A stretch of DNA of 14,141 nt from JAQGMV01 sp046597455 (GCA_046597455.1 JBKJKJ010000288.1:1-14141); one strand, 5' to 3'. Positions 1-6,851 are shown, counted from the stretch's first letter. Numbers and translations are program-made. Notes: generated from the letters alone by a model not told the origin.

Positions 1-851
1 CACCGCCCGAAGTGCTCGCCGGGCGATGCATGCTCATCGTCGACGACAATGCAGAGAGCCGGCGCATACTCGCAGCCCGGCTTCAGGCGCTGGGTGTGGT
101 CACGCAGGCTGCCGCCGAAGCCGGCGAGGCGCTCGCCACGTTGCGCGCCGCGGCGCAAGCAGGCAAAGCGTTCGATGCCGCGATGTTCGATATGAAGCTG
201 CCGCAAATCGCCGAACTGCTGCAGGAAATCCGGTCCGATGCGGCGCTGTCGTCAACGAAGCGCGTTGCATTGACGACGCACGATGCGGAAGGCGGGGTGA
301 AGGCGGCGCAGGAAGCAGGCCTGCAGGCCTGGGTACCCAAGCCCATACGCGACCAGGAGCTGGCGGCCACCCTGACGGTACTTTTCGGCAACGCGCTCGT
401 TCCGGTCACGGCCCCGAACCCACACGATGCACTCGGCGCCCGGACGGCACGCGTGCTGCTCGTCGAGGACAATCCGGTGAACCGCAAGGTCGCCGTCGCC
501 ATGCTCGAACGTTCGGGGTATACGGTGAAAACCGCGCACAACGGGCTGGAAGCCCTGGCTGCAGCAGACGCCGACGATTTCGACCTCGTGCTGATGGATT
601 GCCAGATGCCCGAGATGGACGGCTTCGCAGCCACCGCGGGTATCCGGCAGCGCGAAGCCGACGATGCTTCGAGGCGGGTTCTTCCGATCATCGCGCTCAC
701 GGCGAATGCGATGGCGGGCGATCGCGAGCGCTGTCTCGCTGGCGGATTCGACGATTACCTTACCAAACCGGTCAGGCAAAAAGAGCTGGTTGCCACCATC
801 GAGCGCTGGCTCGCTGCATTCGCGCGCCGGCGTGCTGTAGCGGCGCACTGA
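1..851 (+). CDS. Hybrid sensor histidine kinase, C-terminal part with two receiver domains (5' end outside window)
   Basis: The reading frame is open to the left edge, so this is the 3' end of a longer gene; a GTG at 12 is internal rather than a convincing start. Counting from that GTG, two response-regulator receiver domains are visible. REC1 (about 7-127) has acidic residues D11/D12, phospho-acceptor D60 and lysine K110, but the loop after D60 (DMKLPQ then AELL) lacks the usual DG turn, so it looks degenerate. REC2 (about 147-267) is canonical: E152/D153, D196 in LVLMDCQMPEMDG, T230 and K252 in the TKP motif. In the family, such tandem receivers follow a kinase core and pass phosphate to an Hpt or response-regulator partner. 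No Hpt domain follows; the protein ends in a short Arg/Ala tail. Kinase core and input domain are not visible, so the signal is unknown. Confidence 0.88.
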   Translation, partial: PPEVLAGRCMLIVDDNAESRRILAARLQALGVVTQAAAEAGEALATLRAAAQAGKAFDAAMFDMKLPQIAELLQEIRSDAALSSTKRVALTTHDAEGGVKAAQEAGLQAWVPKPIRDQELAATLTVLFGNALVPVTAPNPHDALGARTARVLLVEDNPVNRKVAVAMLERSGYTVKTAHNGLEALAAADADDFDLVLMDCQMPEMDGFAATAGIRQREADDASRRVLPIIALTANAMAGDRERCLAGGFDDYLTKPVRQKELVATIERWLAAFARRRAVAAH

Positions 852-863
852 CCGCAAGCTTCG

Positions 864-893
864 CCACCTGCGGCCTGCACAGCGGCCTGGTGG
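864..893. terminator. Possible hairpin between convergent genes
   Basis: The arms CCACC (864-868) and GGTGG (889-893) enclose GGCC (872-875) and GGCC (884-887), giving a two-part stem with a small internal loop. It lies in the 81-bp gap between two convergent stop codons, where a bidirectional terminator would be expected. There is no T-tract on either side, so this is only a weak structural candidate. Confidence 0.22.
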
Positions 894-932
894 AACCCGG
901 CATCCGTGGCAACGCTTCCCTCTCGCAGGTCC

Positions 933-1379
933 CTAACACTCGTGGGCCCGCGCATCGACTTCGAGCGGCGCGCTGCGATAGCCGAACTCCAGCACCTGCT
1001 CCAGATAGACGCTCAGGAAAGCCGCGATGGAGCCTGCCTGCTCGTATTGATAGACGTGCCTCATTTCGTGCGACAGGAGGCGCGGGCTCTCATCTCCGCG
1101 GTGGATGAATATGGCATATCCGAGCGTGAGACCGCACGTATCGGGTCCGAGCATGCCGGTTTGCTTCACCGCCGCGTGAAGCAGTGGATCGTCAGGACTC
1201 GGCACCGCGTCGACGAGCACGGTCCGAATGCGTTCGGGCTGCGACACACCGACGGTGCGGGCCCATCCCTGCTCGATTTCAGTCAGGGGGGTCCCCGTCA
1301 TTGCTACCCGCTGCGCCTCCCGCTCAGCCCACGCGATCGCGCGCGGCAGCAGCAATGACAACGCGCTCCGGATATTCAT
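933..1379 (-). CDS. Small HExxH zinc-metallopeptidase-like protein (DUF4157-like)
   Basis: A protein of 148 residues whose core is S-HEMRH-VYQYEQ (H104, E105, H108), a zincin HExxH signature, followed by E-F-G-Y and PLEVDARA (E140, D142). A downstream acidic residue in a PxExDA context is typical of DUF4157/SprT-like domains, where Glu or Asp is the third zinc ligand. No signal peptide or clear membrane segment is seen, so the protein is probably cytoplasmic; the substrate is unknown. The ATG at 1379 begins the conserved part; an in-frame upstream extension overlaps the divergent gene and is not credible. The ribosome-binding site is weak. It is divergent from the CMD-family gene (81-bp gap) and convergent with the kinase gene. 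It may be a minimal peptidase or a metal-binding pseudo-enzyme; family level is fairly sure, activity is not. Confidence 0.7.
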   Translation of the reverse strand: MNIRSALSLLLPRAIAWAEREAQRVAMTGTPLTEIEQGWARTVGVSQPERIRTVLVDAVPSPDDPLLHAAVKQTGMLGPDTCGLTLGYAIFIHRGDESPRLLSHEMRHVYQYEQAGSIAAFLSVYLEQVLEFGYRSAPLEVDARAHEC

Positions 1380-1397
1380 CGATTGGACTTTCAGCGT

Positions 1398-1427
1398 TTG
1401 ACCCCACTTCGGCGCGCAGTGCATGAT
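1398..1427 (+). promoter_or_regulatory. Candidate sigma70-type promoter for the CMD-family gene
   Basis: TTGACC (1398-1403) and CATGAT (1422-1427) are separated by 18 bp in the 81-bp divergent gap and would place a start site about 30 bp before the CMD-family ATG. The -35 element matches five of six consensus positions and the -10 four of six. This is pattern matching only. Confidence 0.25.
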
Positions 1428-1460
1428 CGGCCGACACACCAAGTCTACAGGGAGAACCTC

Positions 1461-2003
1461 ATGCCTCGGCTCACTCCGATCACCGCCAAGCCTGAGCTGC
1501 CGTCCGGCCAGCAGCACGTTGCCGATGCCGTCCTCGGAGTGTTCGGACATATACGAGGCCCTTTCAGCATGCTGCTGCACAGCCCGAAGCTGGCCGCGCA
1601 GCTGCTGCCGCTGGTCACCTTCGTTCGGCACGACACCATCGTCGAGCCGAAGCTGCGCTTTGCCGCTATCCTCACCGCCGCGCGCGAGCACGACGCGAAC
1701 TACGTATGGGCCGCGCAGGTCGAGCAGGCGCACAAGAACGGCATCCCCCAGGCGCTCATCGACCTGATCCGCGCGCGAGGCGACCCGGCTGCACTCGACA
1801 CCGATGAGCGCGAGATCGTTACCTACGTGCGCCAGCTCGTGCGCACGCACCGCGTCGAGCCCGATCTTTTCAAAACGCTCAAGGGAAAATACAGCGCGCA
1901 GTGGATCGTCGAGCTGACGGCGATCGTCAGCTTCTTCGGATTCGTGTCGGGAATCTGTAACGCGCTCGAAGTGGCGCCGCCGGCGGGCGGTGACGCGCTG
2001 TAG
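1461..2003 (+). CDS. Carboxymuconolactone decarboxylase (CMD) family protein
   Basis: A 180-residue all-helical protein with the CMD/AhpD-like layout. The N-terminal segment IRGPFSMLLHSPKLA (31-45) and the central FAAILTAAREHDANYVWAAQ (67-86) are typical of single-domain members found beside aromatic-catabolism genes. The C-terminal half (ELTAIVSFFGFVSGICNALE) is the family's last helices. There is no CxxC pair, so an AhpD-type peroxidase role is unlikely. Many relatives read YEWaaH in the central helix; here it is YVWAAQ (81-86), so the acidic residue and the His are replaced. The ATG at 1461 is chosen because GGGAGA lies 6 bp upstream; an in-frame ATG at 1383 lacks such a site. Its stop is 7 bp from the convergent binding-protein stop. 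Function may be lactone decarboxylation or a related reaction on an aromatic breakdown product, which is inference. Confidence 0.85.
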   Translation: MPRLTPITAKPELPSGQQHVADAVLGVFGHIRGPFSMLLHSPKLAAQLLPLVTFVRHDTIVEPKLRFAAILTAAREHDANYVWAAQVEQAHKNGIPQALIDLIRARGDPAALDTDEREIVTYVRQLVRTHRVEPDLFKTLKGKYSAQWIVELTAIVSFFGFVSGICNALEVAPPAGGDAL

Positions 2004-2010
2004 ACGTGGC

Positions 2011-3087
2011 CTATTCCGCGCGGATGTGGGCGTCCCGGATGACCTTCGCCCACATCGCGGCTTCCGCACGCTTGATCCGCCCGTATTCTTCCGGCGTCGT
2101 GCCCGTCGGCGTATATCCGATTTTGTTGACGAGCTCGATCATTTCCGGCGCGCGCAAGGCCGTGAGGGTTTCGTCGTGCACGCGCATCACGATGCGCCGC
2201 GGCGTTCCCGCGGGCGCGTCGAACGCGTTCCACGTCTGGACGTTGTAACCGGCGAAACCCGATTCATCGAGCGTCGGCAGCTCGGGCAGGAGCGGCGAGC
2301 GCCTGAGCGCCGTGAGCGCGAGTGCCCGCAATTTCCCCACCCTGATCTGCGGCAGCGAAGACGCGACGCTGCCGAAAATGATGTGCGCTTCGCCGCCGAG
2401 CACCGCCATCACCGCGGGAACCCCGCCCTTGTAGGCGACATGCACGATATCCACCCCGGTGCGGCTTTTGAACAATTCGGCGCTGAGGTGCAGCGGACTG
2501 CCGATCCCGCCCGAAGCGTAATTCAGCGAACCCGGTTTCGCTTTGGCAAGCGCCACGAGCTCGCTCACGCTCCGGGCCTGGACCGCCGGGTGCACCGCGA
2601 GGATGAAAGGCGCCGTCGCGAACTGCGTAATGGGCGTGAGATCCCGCACCGGATCGTAAGGCAGCTTGTACAGACTTTGCGCCGCGGTCACGCCGGTCGA
2701 CGAGGCCATGAGCAGGGTGTAACCGTCGGGCGCGGACCGCGCAACGGTCTCGCCCGCGAGGTTGCCCGCTGCGCCGGGACGGTTGTCGATGACGAACACC
2801 TGTCCCATGGCCTGGCCCATACGCGGCAGGATCACCCGTGCCAGCGAGTCGGTGCCGCCGCCCGGGGGAAACGGCAGGATCATGCGTATGGGCTTGTCGG
2901 GATACGCCTGGGCCCGAGCCGGGCATGCGCCCCCCACCCCGACAGCGCCTGCGGCGATCAGGAAGACGAGCATGCGAAAGCGGGTCGCGACCCATCGCTC
3001 CCGCCCGGCACGCTGTGTCGCGCTGCGATGGCGCCCCGGCGCGAGGCATCCGGCCGGCCCTTCGCTGCCTTCACGAGCTTTTGACAT
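2011..3087 (-). CDS. Tripartite tricarboxylate transporter substrate-binding protein (Bug/TctC family)
   Basis: A 358-residue periplasmic binding protein. After the start there is an unusually long basic N-region (1-38), a hydrophobic core (39-53, MLVFLIAAGAVGVGG) and a likely signal-peptidase I site after ARA (59) or AQA (61). Mature-protein hallmarks follow: YPDKPIRMILPFPPGGGTD, VIDNRPGAAGN and the second-lobe NYASGGIGSPLHLS...HVAYKGG. Such proteins bind carboxylates or other organic acids for TctAB-type permeases, but no permease genes lie here, so it is an orphan as is common in betaproteobacteria. The ATG at 3087 has AGGAG about 9 bp upstream; an internal Met at residue 39 would lack any n-region. 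It is divergent from the amidohydrolase gene with a shared 195-bp promoter region, which suggests linked regulation and perhaps a shared substrate. Confidence 0.93.
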   Translation of the reverse strand: MSKAREGSEGPAGCLAPGRHRSATQRAGRERWVATRFRMLVFLIAAGAVGVGGACPARAQAYPDKPIRMILPFPPGGGTDSLARVILPRMGQAMGQVFVIDNRPGAAGNLAGETVARSAPDGYTLLMASSTGVTAAQSLYKLPYDPVRDLTPITQFATAPFILAVHPAVQARSVSELVALAKAKPGSLNYASGGIGSPLHLSAELFKSRTGVDIVHVAYKGGVPAVMAVLGGEAHIIFGSVASSLPQIRVGKLRALALTALRRSPLLPELPTLDESGFAGYNVQTWNAFDAPAGTPRRIVMRVHDETLTALRAPEMIELVNKIGYTPTGTTPEEYGRIKRAEAAMWAKVIRDAHIRAE

Positions 3088-3171
3088 TTCGCGGTCTCCT
3101 GCCCAGCGTGTGCACGCGGCGCTGCGGACGTGTATCCCACCCTCGCGCGGCATACGGATGCCCTATCCGCC

Positions 3172-3201
3172 GTCGATACATCATTCTCCATCAGTATCGA
3201 C
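3172..3201. promoter_or_regulatory. Inverted repeat in divergent promoter region, candidate operator
   Basis: GTCGATAC (3172-3179) and GTATCGAC (3194-3201) are perfect 8-bp inverted arms with a 14-bp spacer, lying between the divergent binding-protein and amidohydrolase genes. A -10-like CATAAT (3210-3215, plus strand) sits 8 bp beyond the right arm. The layout suits a dimeric transcription factor controlling one or both genes. No regulator gene is in the window. The remainder of the 195-bp gap shows nothing else definite. Confidence 0.45.
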
Positions 3202-3282
3202 CCGCGTGACATAATTTTCCCGCTGTCATACCAGAACGAACAAGCGGGCTGCCCGCCCGCGTCACATCGGGAGGATAGGACG

Positions 3283-4347
3283 ATGGCCAGTCGCAGGGAA
3301 TTCATCAGGAATACCGCAGGCGCTCTCGCTGGACTGATATTCACCGGGTGCAGCGGTCTGGAGCCCGCGCCTGCGCGCGCCGGTACCGCAGGGCGTCGGC
3401 AGGTGTACGTCGGCGGCCGCCGCGTGAAGACGATCGATGTGCACGCGCATTGCGTGATACCTGAAGCGATGGCGCTCATGGGCCGCAAGATCGAGCCTGC
3501 GGGACTCGACATGGCGCAGGATCGCATCCGCGTGATGGATGAGCAGGGCATCGACATGGAAGCGCTCAGCATCAATCCGATCTGGTACGGCGCCGAGCGC
3601 GATCTCGCCGCGAAAATCGTGCAGATCCAGAACGAAAAGCTCGCGCAATTGTGTGCCGCGAATCCCGAGCGCTTCGTGGCTTTCGCATCAGTCGCGCTGC
3701 AGTATCCGGATCTCGCAGTACAGCAGCTGGAGCACGCGGTGAAAAAACTCGGGCTGCGCGGCGCCGCGGTCGGAAGCCGGGTCGGCGCACTGGAGTTCGC
3801 CGATCCCAAGTTTCATCCGGTATGGGCCAAAGCGCAGGAGCTTGGTGTGCTCATCTTCATACATCCGGCAGGCACGCCCGAGCTCAACAAGCGGCTCAAA
3901 GGCAACGGCGTGCTCGAAAACGTGATCGGCAACCCGCTCGATACGACGATCGCGCTGTCACATCTTATTTTCCAGGGCACGCTGGACCGCTTCCCGGGAT
4001 TGAAGCTCTGCGCGGCCCACGGCGGCGGTTACCTGCCCTCATACGCGGACCGCTCCGATCACGGCTGCCTCACGTTCCCGGAACGATGCGACCCCAATAT
4101 CGTGCTCAGGAAGAAGCCGACCGAATACCTGAAACAGATTTACTTCGATTCGCTGATATTCACTTCGGACGCATTGCGCCACCTTGCAAGACAGGTCGGC
4201 TCCGACCGCATCGTGCTGGGCACCGACTATCCATTCCCGTGGGAAGACAAGTCGGTGGATCACATACTCAACACACCGGGCTTCAGCGACGCGGAGAAAG
4301 CAGCGATGCTGGGCGATACCGCGGCGAGGCTGCTCAGCATCCGGTGA
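3283..4347 (+). CDS. Exported amidohydrolase-2 family protein (ACMSD-like metal-dependent hydrolase/decarboxylase)
   Basis: A 354-residue protein with a twin-arginine-type leader: SRREFIRN (3-10) followed by a hydrophobic stretch ending LIFTGCSG (C23). Cys23 could be lipidated, or cleavage could follow ARA near 33. The TIM-barrel metal site of the amidohydrolase-2 family is complete: DVHAH (H54, H56), IFIHPAGTPE (H194), AAHGGGYLPSY (H246) and LGTDYPFPWED (D315). Relatives include 2-amino-3-carboxymuconate-6-semialdehyde decarboxylase and gamma-resorcylate decarboxylase, so either C-C cleavage or hydrolysis of a cyclic or aromatic acid is possible. The ATG at 3283 has CGGGAGG about 8 bp upstream and starts exactly at the Tat leader; longer in-frame starts would bury it. 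Folding before export fits a metalloenzyme. Its position opposite a binding protein suggests periplasmic processing of a carboxylated compound (inference). Confidence 0.9.
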   Translation: MASRREFIRNTAGALAGLIFTGCSGLEPAPARAGTAGRRQVYVGGRRVKTIDVHAHCVIPEAMALMGRKIEPAGLDMAQDRIRVMDEQGIDMEALSINPIWYGAERDLAAKIVQIQNEKLAQLCAANPERFVAFASVALQYPDLAVQQLEHAVKKLGLRGAAVGSRVGALEFADPKFHPVWAKAQELGVLIFIHPAGTPELNKRLKGNGVLENVIGNPLDTTIALSHLIFQGTLDRFPGLKLCAAHGGGYLPSYADRSDHGCLTFPERCDPNIVLRKKPTEYLKQIYFDSLIFTSDALRHLARQVGSDRIVLGTDYPFPWEDKSVDHILNTPGFSDAEKAAMLGDTAARLLSIR

Positions 4348-4352
4348 CTTGT

Positions 4353-4424
4353 GCTCACCGCTTCACCGCTTCACCGCATCACTGCGTCACTGCGTCACTG
4401 CGTCACTGCGTCACTACATCACCC
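4353..4424. repeat. Short tandem repeat, 8-bp unit, nine copies
   Basis: Nine consecutive 8-bp units fill the whole gap between two convergent stop codons (4347 and 4425). In order they are gctcaccg, cttcaccg (twice), catcactg, cgtcactg (three times), cgtcacta and catcaccc, with shared core TCAC. The graded divergence from both ends toward three identical central copies is typical of slippage-generated arrays. It contains no open frame of its own and no obvious terminator hairpin. Confidence 0.85.
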
Positions 4425-4760
4425 CTAATAAGGAATGTAGACGTTGGGCAGGTTGACATACACCCCGGGCGGCGGGGAATAAGGCACGGCGTCGACGTAA
4501 TACCGGGGGGCCGGGGCGGGCACGGGATAGTAATGGTTTTGCACGACCTGGCGTTCGTCGTAATAGCGCGGCCCATACGCATGGCCGTGCTTGCGTTCAT
4601 GCTTCTCATACTTCGCCCACGCCTTGCGCTCGTGTTTCCATTCCTTCTCGGCGTGCTTGTCCCGGCCTTTGTCCCCATGTTTGCCGTGACCGCCGCCGGC
4701 CCAGGCCGGCGATGTAGCAAGCAGCAGCGATACACAAAAAGCAGTCGTCAAGCGTTTCAT
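4425..4760 (-). CDS. Small exported His/Lys-rich protein of unknown function
   Basis: A 111-residue protein with a clear signal peptide (MKRLTTAFCVSLLLATSPAWA, cleavage after about residue 21). The mature part has two zones. Residues 22-63 are rich in His, Lys, Gly and Glu (HGKHGDKGRDKH, KHERKHGH), suggesting metal or polyanion binding or a disordered segment. The C-terminal third is rich in Tyr, Pro and Val and ends PPPGVYVNLPNVYIPY. The overall arrangement recalls RcnB/CigR-type periplasmic proteins, but I cannot assign a family. ATG at 4760 is preceded by GGAGAA 4 bp upstream; an in-frame ATG at 4793 would put 11 residues before the signal peptide. It appears to be a single-gene unit. A GTAAC direct repeat lies upstream. 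Metal binding is a guess from composition only. Confidence 0.72.
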   Translation of the reverse strand: MKRLTTAFCVSLLLATSPAWAGGGHGKHGDKGRDKHAEKEWKHERKAWAKYEKHERKHGHAYGPRYYDERQVVQNHYYPVPAPAPRYYVDAVPYSPPPGVYVNLPNVYIPY

Positions 4761-4843
4761 GGCGTTCTCCGGTAATCGAATGTGTTCCTGCATTCATTGG
4801 AGCAGGATCAGGGCCCGGAGTCCCCCATGAAGTGCAAGCGTTC

Positions 4844-4858
4844 GTAACCGGATGTAAC
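4844..4858 (-). promoter_or_regulatory. GTAAC direct repeat with 10-bp period, candidate activator site
   Basis: On the plus strand GTAAC occurs at 4844-4848 and 4854-4858, exactly one helical turn apart; on the minus strand this reads GTTACATCCGGTTACGAACG. It lies about 85-100 bp before the start codon of the His/Lys-rich protein, where an OmpR/PhoB-type response regulator commonly binds as a tandem dimer. No strong -35/-10 pair is seen between it and the gene. The rest of the 174-bp gap shows nothing definite. Confidence 0.3.
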
Positions 4859-4934
4859 AACACTCGCGCGGTGCATCTTCCATCAAACCCGCGTTGGAGT
4901 GCGAGGGGTTACGCCCTTACGCCTCGCCCTCCCG

Positions 4935-5939
4935 TCATGCAGCGCGGCGCTGCTGCGAAGCTGCACCCGCCTTCGCTTTCTCGATGAGCCCGGTGCCCGC
5001 CAGGTCGGCGCGCATCTCGACTTTCGCTTCGGCGGAGAGCTCGGCGCACGGCACACGCACCGGGCCGCCTTTCATGCCGATCAGCTCCATCCAGTATTTC
5101 TGCTCGGCGGCCGGCACGCGTCCGCCCGCGCCGCCGTAACCGGGAATCCACTTCGAAAGCACCGTGCGCAGCGGATTGAGGCTGCGCGCAATCTCGACGG
5201 CCTGGTTGTAATCGCCCGCCCTGGCCGCGGCGGTGTAATCGTTCACCGGAAGATAGCCGGGCACCTGGTAGAGGTGCGGGCAGTAATTGAGGAGCCAGCG
5301 ATCGCCCATGATCGCGATGTTGTATATCCACGGCGCCTCGTCGGCGACGCTGATCTCGAGCGCCTCGCCGACCGCCGCGCGCAATGCGGTGGTTGCCGAT
5401 ATCTTCGACACGCCCTGCTTGAACGCGCAGATGTTCGGGATTTTCGCAAGCCGCCTGGCGAGCGGCACGCCGATCGGATACGTCGCTTCGGTGTTGAAGA
5501 GGACGACGCCGATGTCGATACGGTCGCAGATGTATTTATAGAAGTCGAAAATTGCATCGTCCCCGCGCGCGGCCACATACGGCGTGAGGATGATGACGAA
5601 GTCGATGCCCACGGCCTGCGCGTGCTTTGCAAGCCGTATGACTTCGTTCGGATTCTGGTGATGGCAGCCCGCGATCAGCGGCACGCGCCCCTTGTTCACG
5701 TGGACGTTGATCTCGTGCACGCGCATGCGCTCTTCGTTGGTCATCGACCAGAACTCCGCCACGTTGCCGTGGCAGTAATGACCTTCGAGCTTGAGCGCGG
5801 AAATGCAGTGCTCGAGATTCTGCGCCATCGCCGCTTCGTCGATGCGATCGTCCTGCGTGAAGTTCGTCGGTAACGCCGTCCATACGCCTTTCAACGTCGC
5901 TTTGGCGGCTTCCTTGGCTTCGTTCTTACTGTATTTCAT
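4935..5939 (-). CDS. DapA-like class I aldolase/lyase (dihydrodipicolinate synthase family, non-canonical active site)
   Basis: A 334-residue protein with a DapA-type barrel from about residue 17 (GVWTALPTNF). The Schiff-base lysine is K174 in CAFKQG. Two other hallmarks differ: the GTTGES loop is replaced by HGNVAEFWS (57-65), and the catalytic Tyr of LYN is Phe in VLFNT (F148). True dihydrodipicolinate synthase activity is therefore unlikely; the family also holds hydratase-aldolases, keto-deoxy-sugar lyases and decarboxylases. It carries about 30 more C-terminal residues than typical DapA, ending in an Ala/Lys/Arg tail (LIEKAKAGAASQQRRAA). The start at 5939 has AGGAG 6 bp upstream. It lies 48 bp downstream of the isomerase-like gene on the same strand, probably one operon, suggesting sequential action on a sugar acid or aromatic side-chain intermediate. 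The substrate is unknown. Confidence 0.86.
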   Translation of the reverse strand: MKYSKNEAKEAAKATLKGVWTALPTNFTQDDRIDEAAMAQNLEHCISALKLEGHYCHGNVAEFWSMTNEERMRVHEINVHVNKGRVPLIAGCHHQNPNEVIRLAKHAQAVGIDFVIILTPYVAARGDDAIFDFYKYICDRIDIGVVLFNTEATYPIGVPLARRLAKIPNICAFKQGVSKISATTALRAAVGEALEISVADEAPWIYNIAIMGDRWLLNYCPHLYQVPGYLPVNDYTAAARAGDYNQAVEIARSLNPLRTVLSKWIPGYGGAGGRVPAAEQKYWMELIGMKGGPVRVPCAELSAEAKVEMRADLAGTGLIEKAKAGAASQQRRAA

Positions 5940-5987
5940 CGGAGTCTCCTGTCATGAGTCGAATCGATGCAGTCCCAGCGGTTCCGA

Positions 5988-6833
5988 TCACGCGGATCGC
6001 CCGGCTTTACACGCTCCGGCGATCAGCGCCCGCGTCGCGCTGATGCCTTCGCGCGCCACTTCCTCGGCCGGCCGCGACCATTGCGCAGGGTTGGGCGCTT
6101 CGTAGCTGATGTAGCCGCTGTAGTTTTTTTCCATGAGCAGGCCGAAAACGCCGTTCCAGTCGACCGCGCCTGCGCCCGGCGGCAGCCGGTCGAGTGCGGC
6201 CGAGGCTTGCGCCGGCGGCCCGGCCGGCACATCGCTGAACTGGAACGCGTGGATTTCCTCGACCGGGACATCCTCGAAACCGCGCCCGCCCGCCCCGGTG
6301 GAGTGCAGGTGATAGGCGTCGAGCAGCAGGCCGCAGTTCGGCAAGCCTGCAATGTGAACGATCTCGCGCGCGATTGCAGTGCGGTTCAGCAGCGGATGGC
6401 GCGAGCTGAATTCGAGCGCGAGCTTCAGCCCGTGCCGCTGCGCAATTTCACCTGCGTGCCGGTAGTTCTCGCCTGCATGCTGCACGCTCGTCGGCGAATT
6501 CTGGCCGGGCGAGATCATGAGCGTGTCGCAGCCGAGCGCGACCGCATTCTCGCAGCTCACTTCGAACGACGCGAAAAGGCGCTCCCGCTCATCGCCCTGG
6601 GCGAACACGATGCCGTTCTCGATGCCCATGACGGCGACTTTCATGCCGCTAGCCCTCACGAGGTCGAGATACTGGCCGCGCGTGAGACCTGAATCGAGAC
6701 CGCGAGTGAAATCGACATAACGCAGCTCGATCGCGGCATATCCGGAATCGCGCGCGATGCGCAGCACGTCGGCAAGTGGCGTCGTATCGATCGTCCACGT
6801 ATGCAGCGCTATTCGATCCTGCAAATCGATCAT
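5988..6833 (-). CDS. Sugar phosphate isomerase/epimerase-like TIM-barrel protein (xylose isomerase-like domain)
   Basis: A 281-residue single-domain protein of the AP-endonuclease-2/xylose-isomerase-like superfamily. Visible landmarks are the first strand ALHTWTID (9-16), GYAAIELRYVDF (31-42), GCDTLMISPGQ (101-111), LALEFSSRHPLLN with E141, GLLLDAYHLHSTG with D172 and H175, VEEIHAFQFSDVP with H195, and the final strand YISYEAPNP with E245. The E/D/H/E set matches the metal site expected for the fold. Relatives include epimerases, inosose isomerases and hydroxypyruvate isomerase; none can be singled out. ATG at 6833 begins the first strand and has GGGGA close upstream; longer in-frame starts (6884, 6995) add Arg-rich sequence not typical of the family. 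It is probably first gene of an operon with the aldolase-like gene 48 bp downstream. Confidence 0.87.
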   Translation of the reverse strand: MIDLQDRIALHTWTIDTTPLADVLRIARDSGYAAIELRYVDFTRGLDSGLTRGQYLDLVRASGMKVAVMGIENGIVFAQGDERERLFASFEVSCENAVALGCDTLMISPGQNSPTSVQHAGENYRHAGEIAQRHGLKLALEFSSRHPLLNRTAIAREIVHIAGLPNCGLLLDAYHLHSTGAGGRGFEDVPVEEIHAFQFSDVPAGPPAQASAALDRLPPGAGAVDWNGVFGLLMEKNYSGYISYEAPNPAQWSRPAEEVAREGISATRALIAGACKAGRSA

Positions 6834-6851
6834 TCGATCCCCGCGCGCTCG

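Noticed and set aside
933..2069. 378-codon version of the HExxH gene
   Set aside because: The extra N-terminal part is antisense to the CMD-family gene, which has a good ribosome-binding site and family motifs.
1990..3084. Long plus-strand open frame (364 codons) opposite the binding-protein gene
   Set aside because: Arg/His-rich antisense shadow of a well-supported gene; no family motif, and its start lies inside the CMD-family gene.
4353..4424. CRISPR array
   Set aside because: Units are 8 bp with no spacers; this is a simple tandem repeat, and no cas genes are near.
3651..4775. Plus-strand open frame of 374 codons
   Set aside because: Overlaps the amidohydrolase out of frame, runs through the 8-bp repeat and then antisense to the His-rich gene; composition is shadow-like.
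4935..5939. Authentic dihydrodipicolinate synthase (dapA) for lysine synthesis
   Set aside because: The catalytic Tyr and the Thr-Thr loop are missing; only the Schiff-base Lys is kept, and the context is catabolic.
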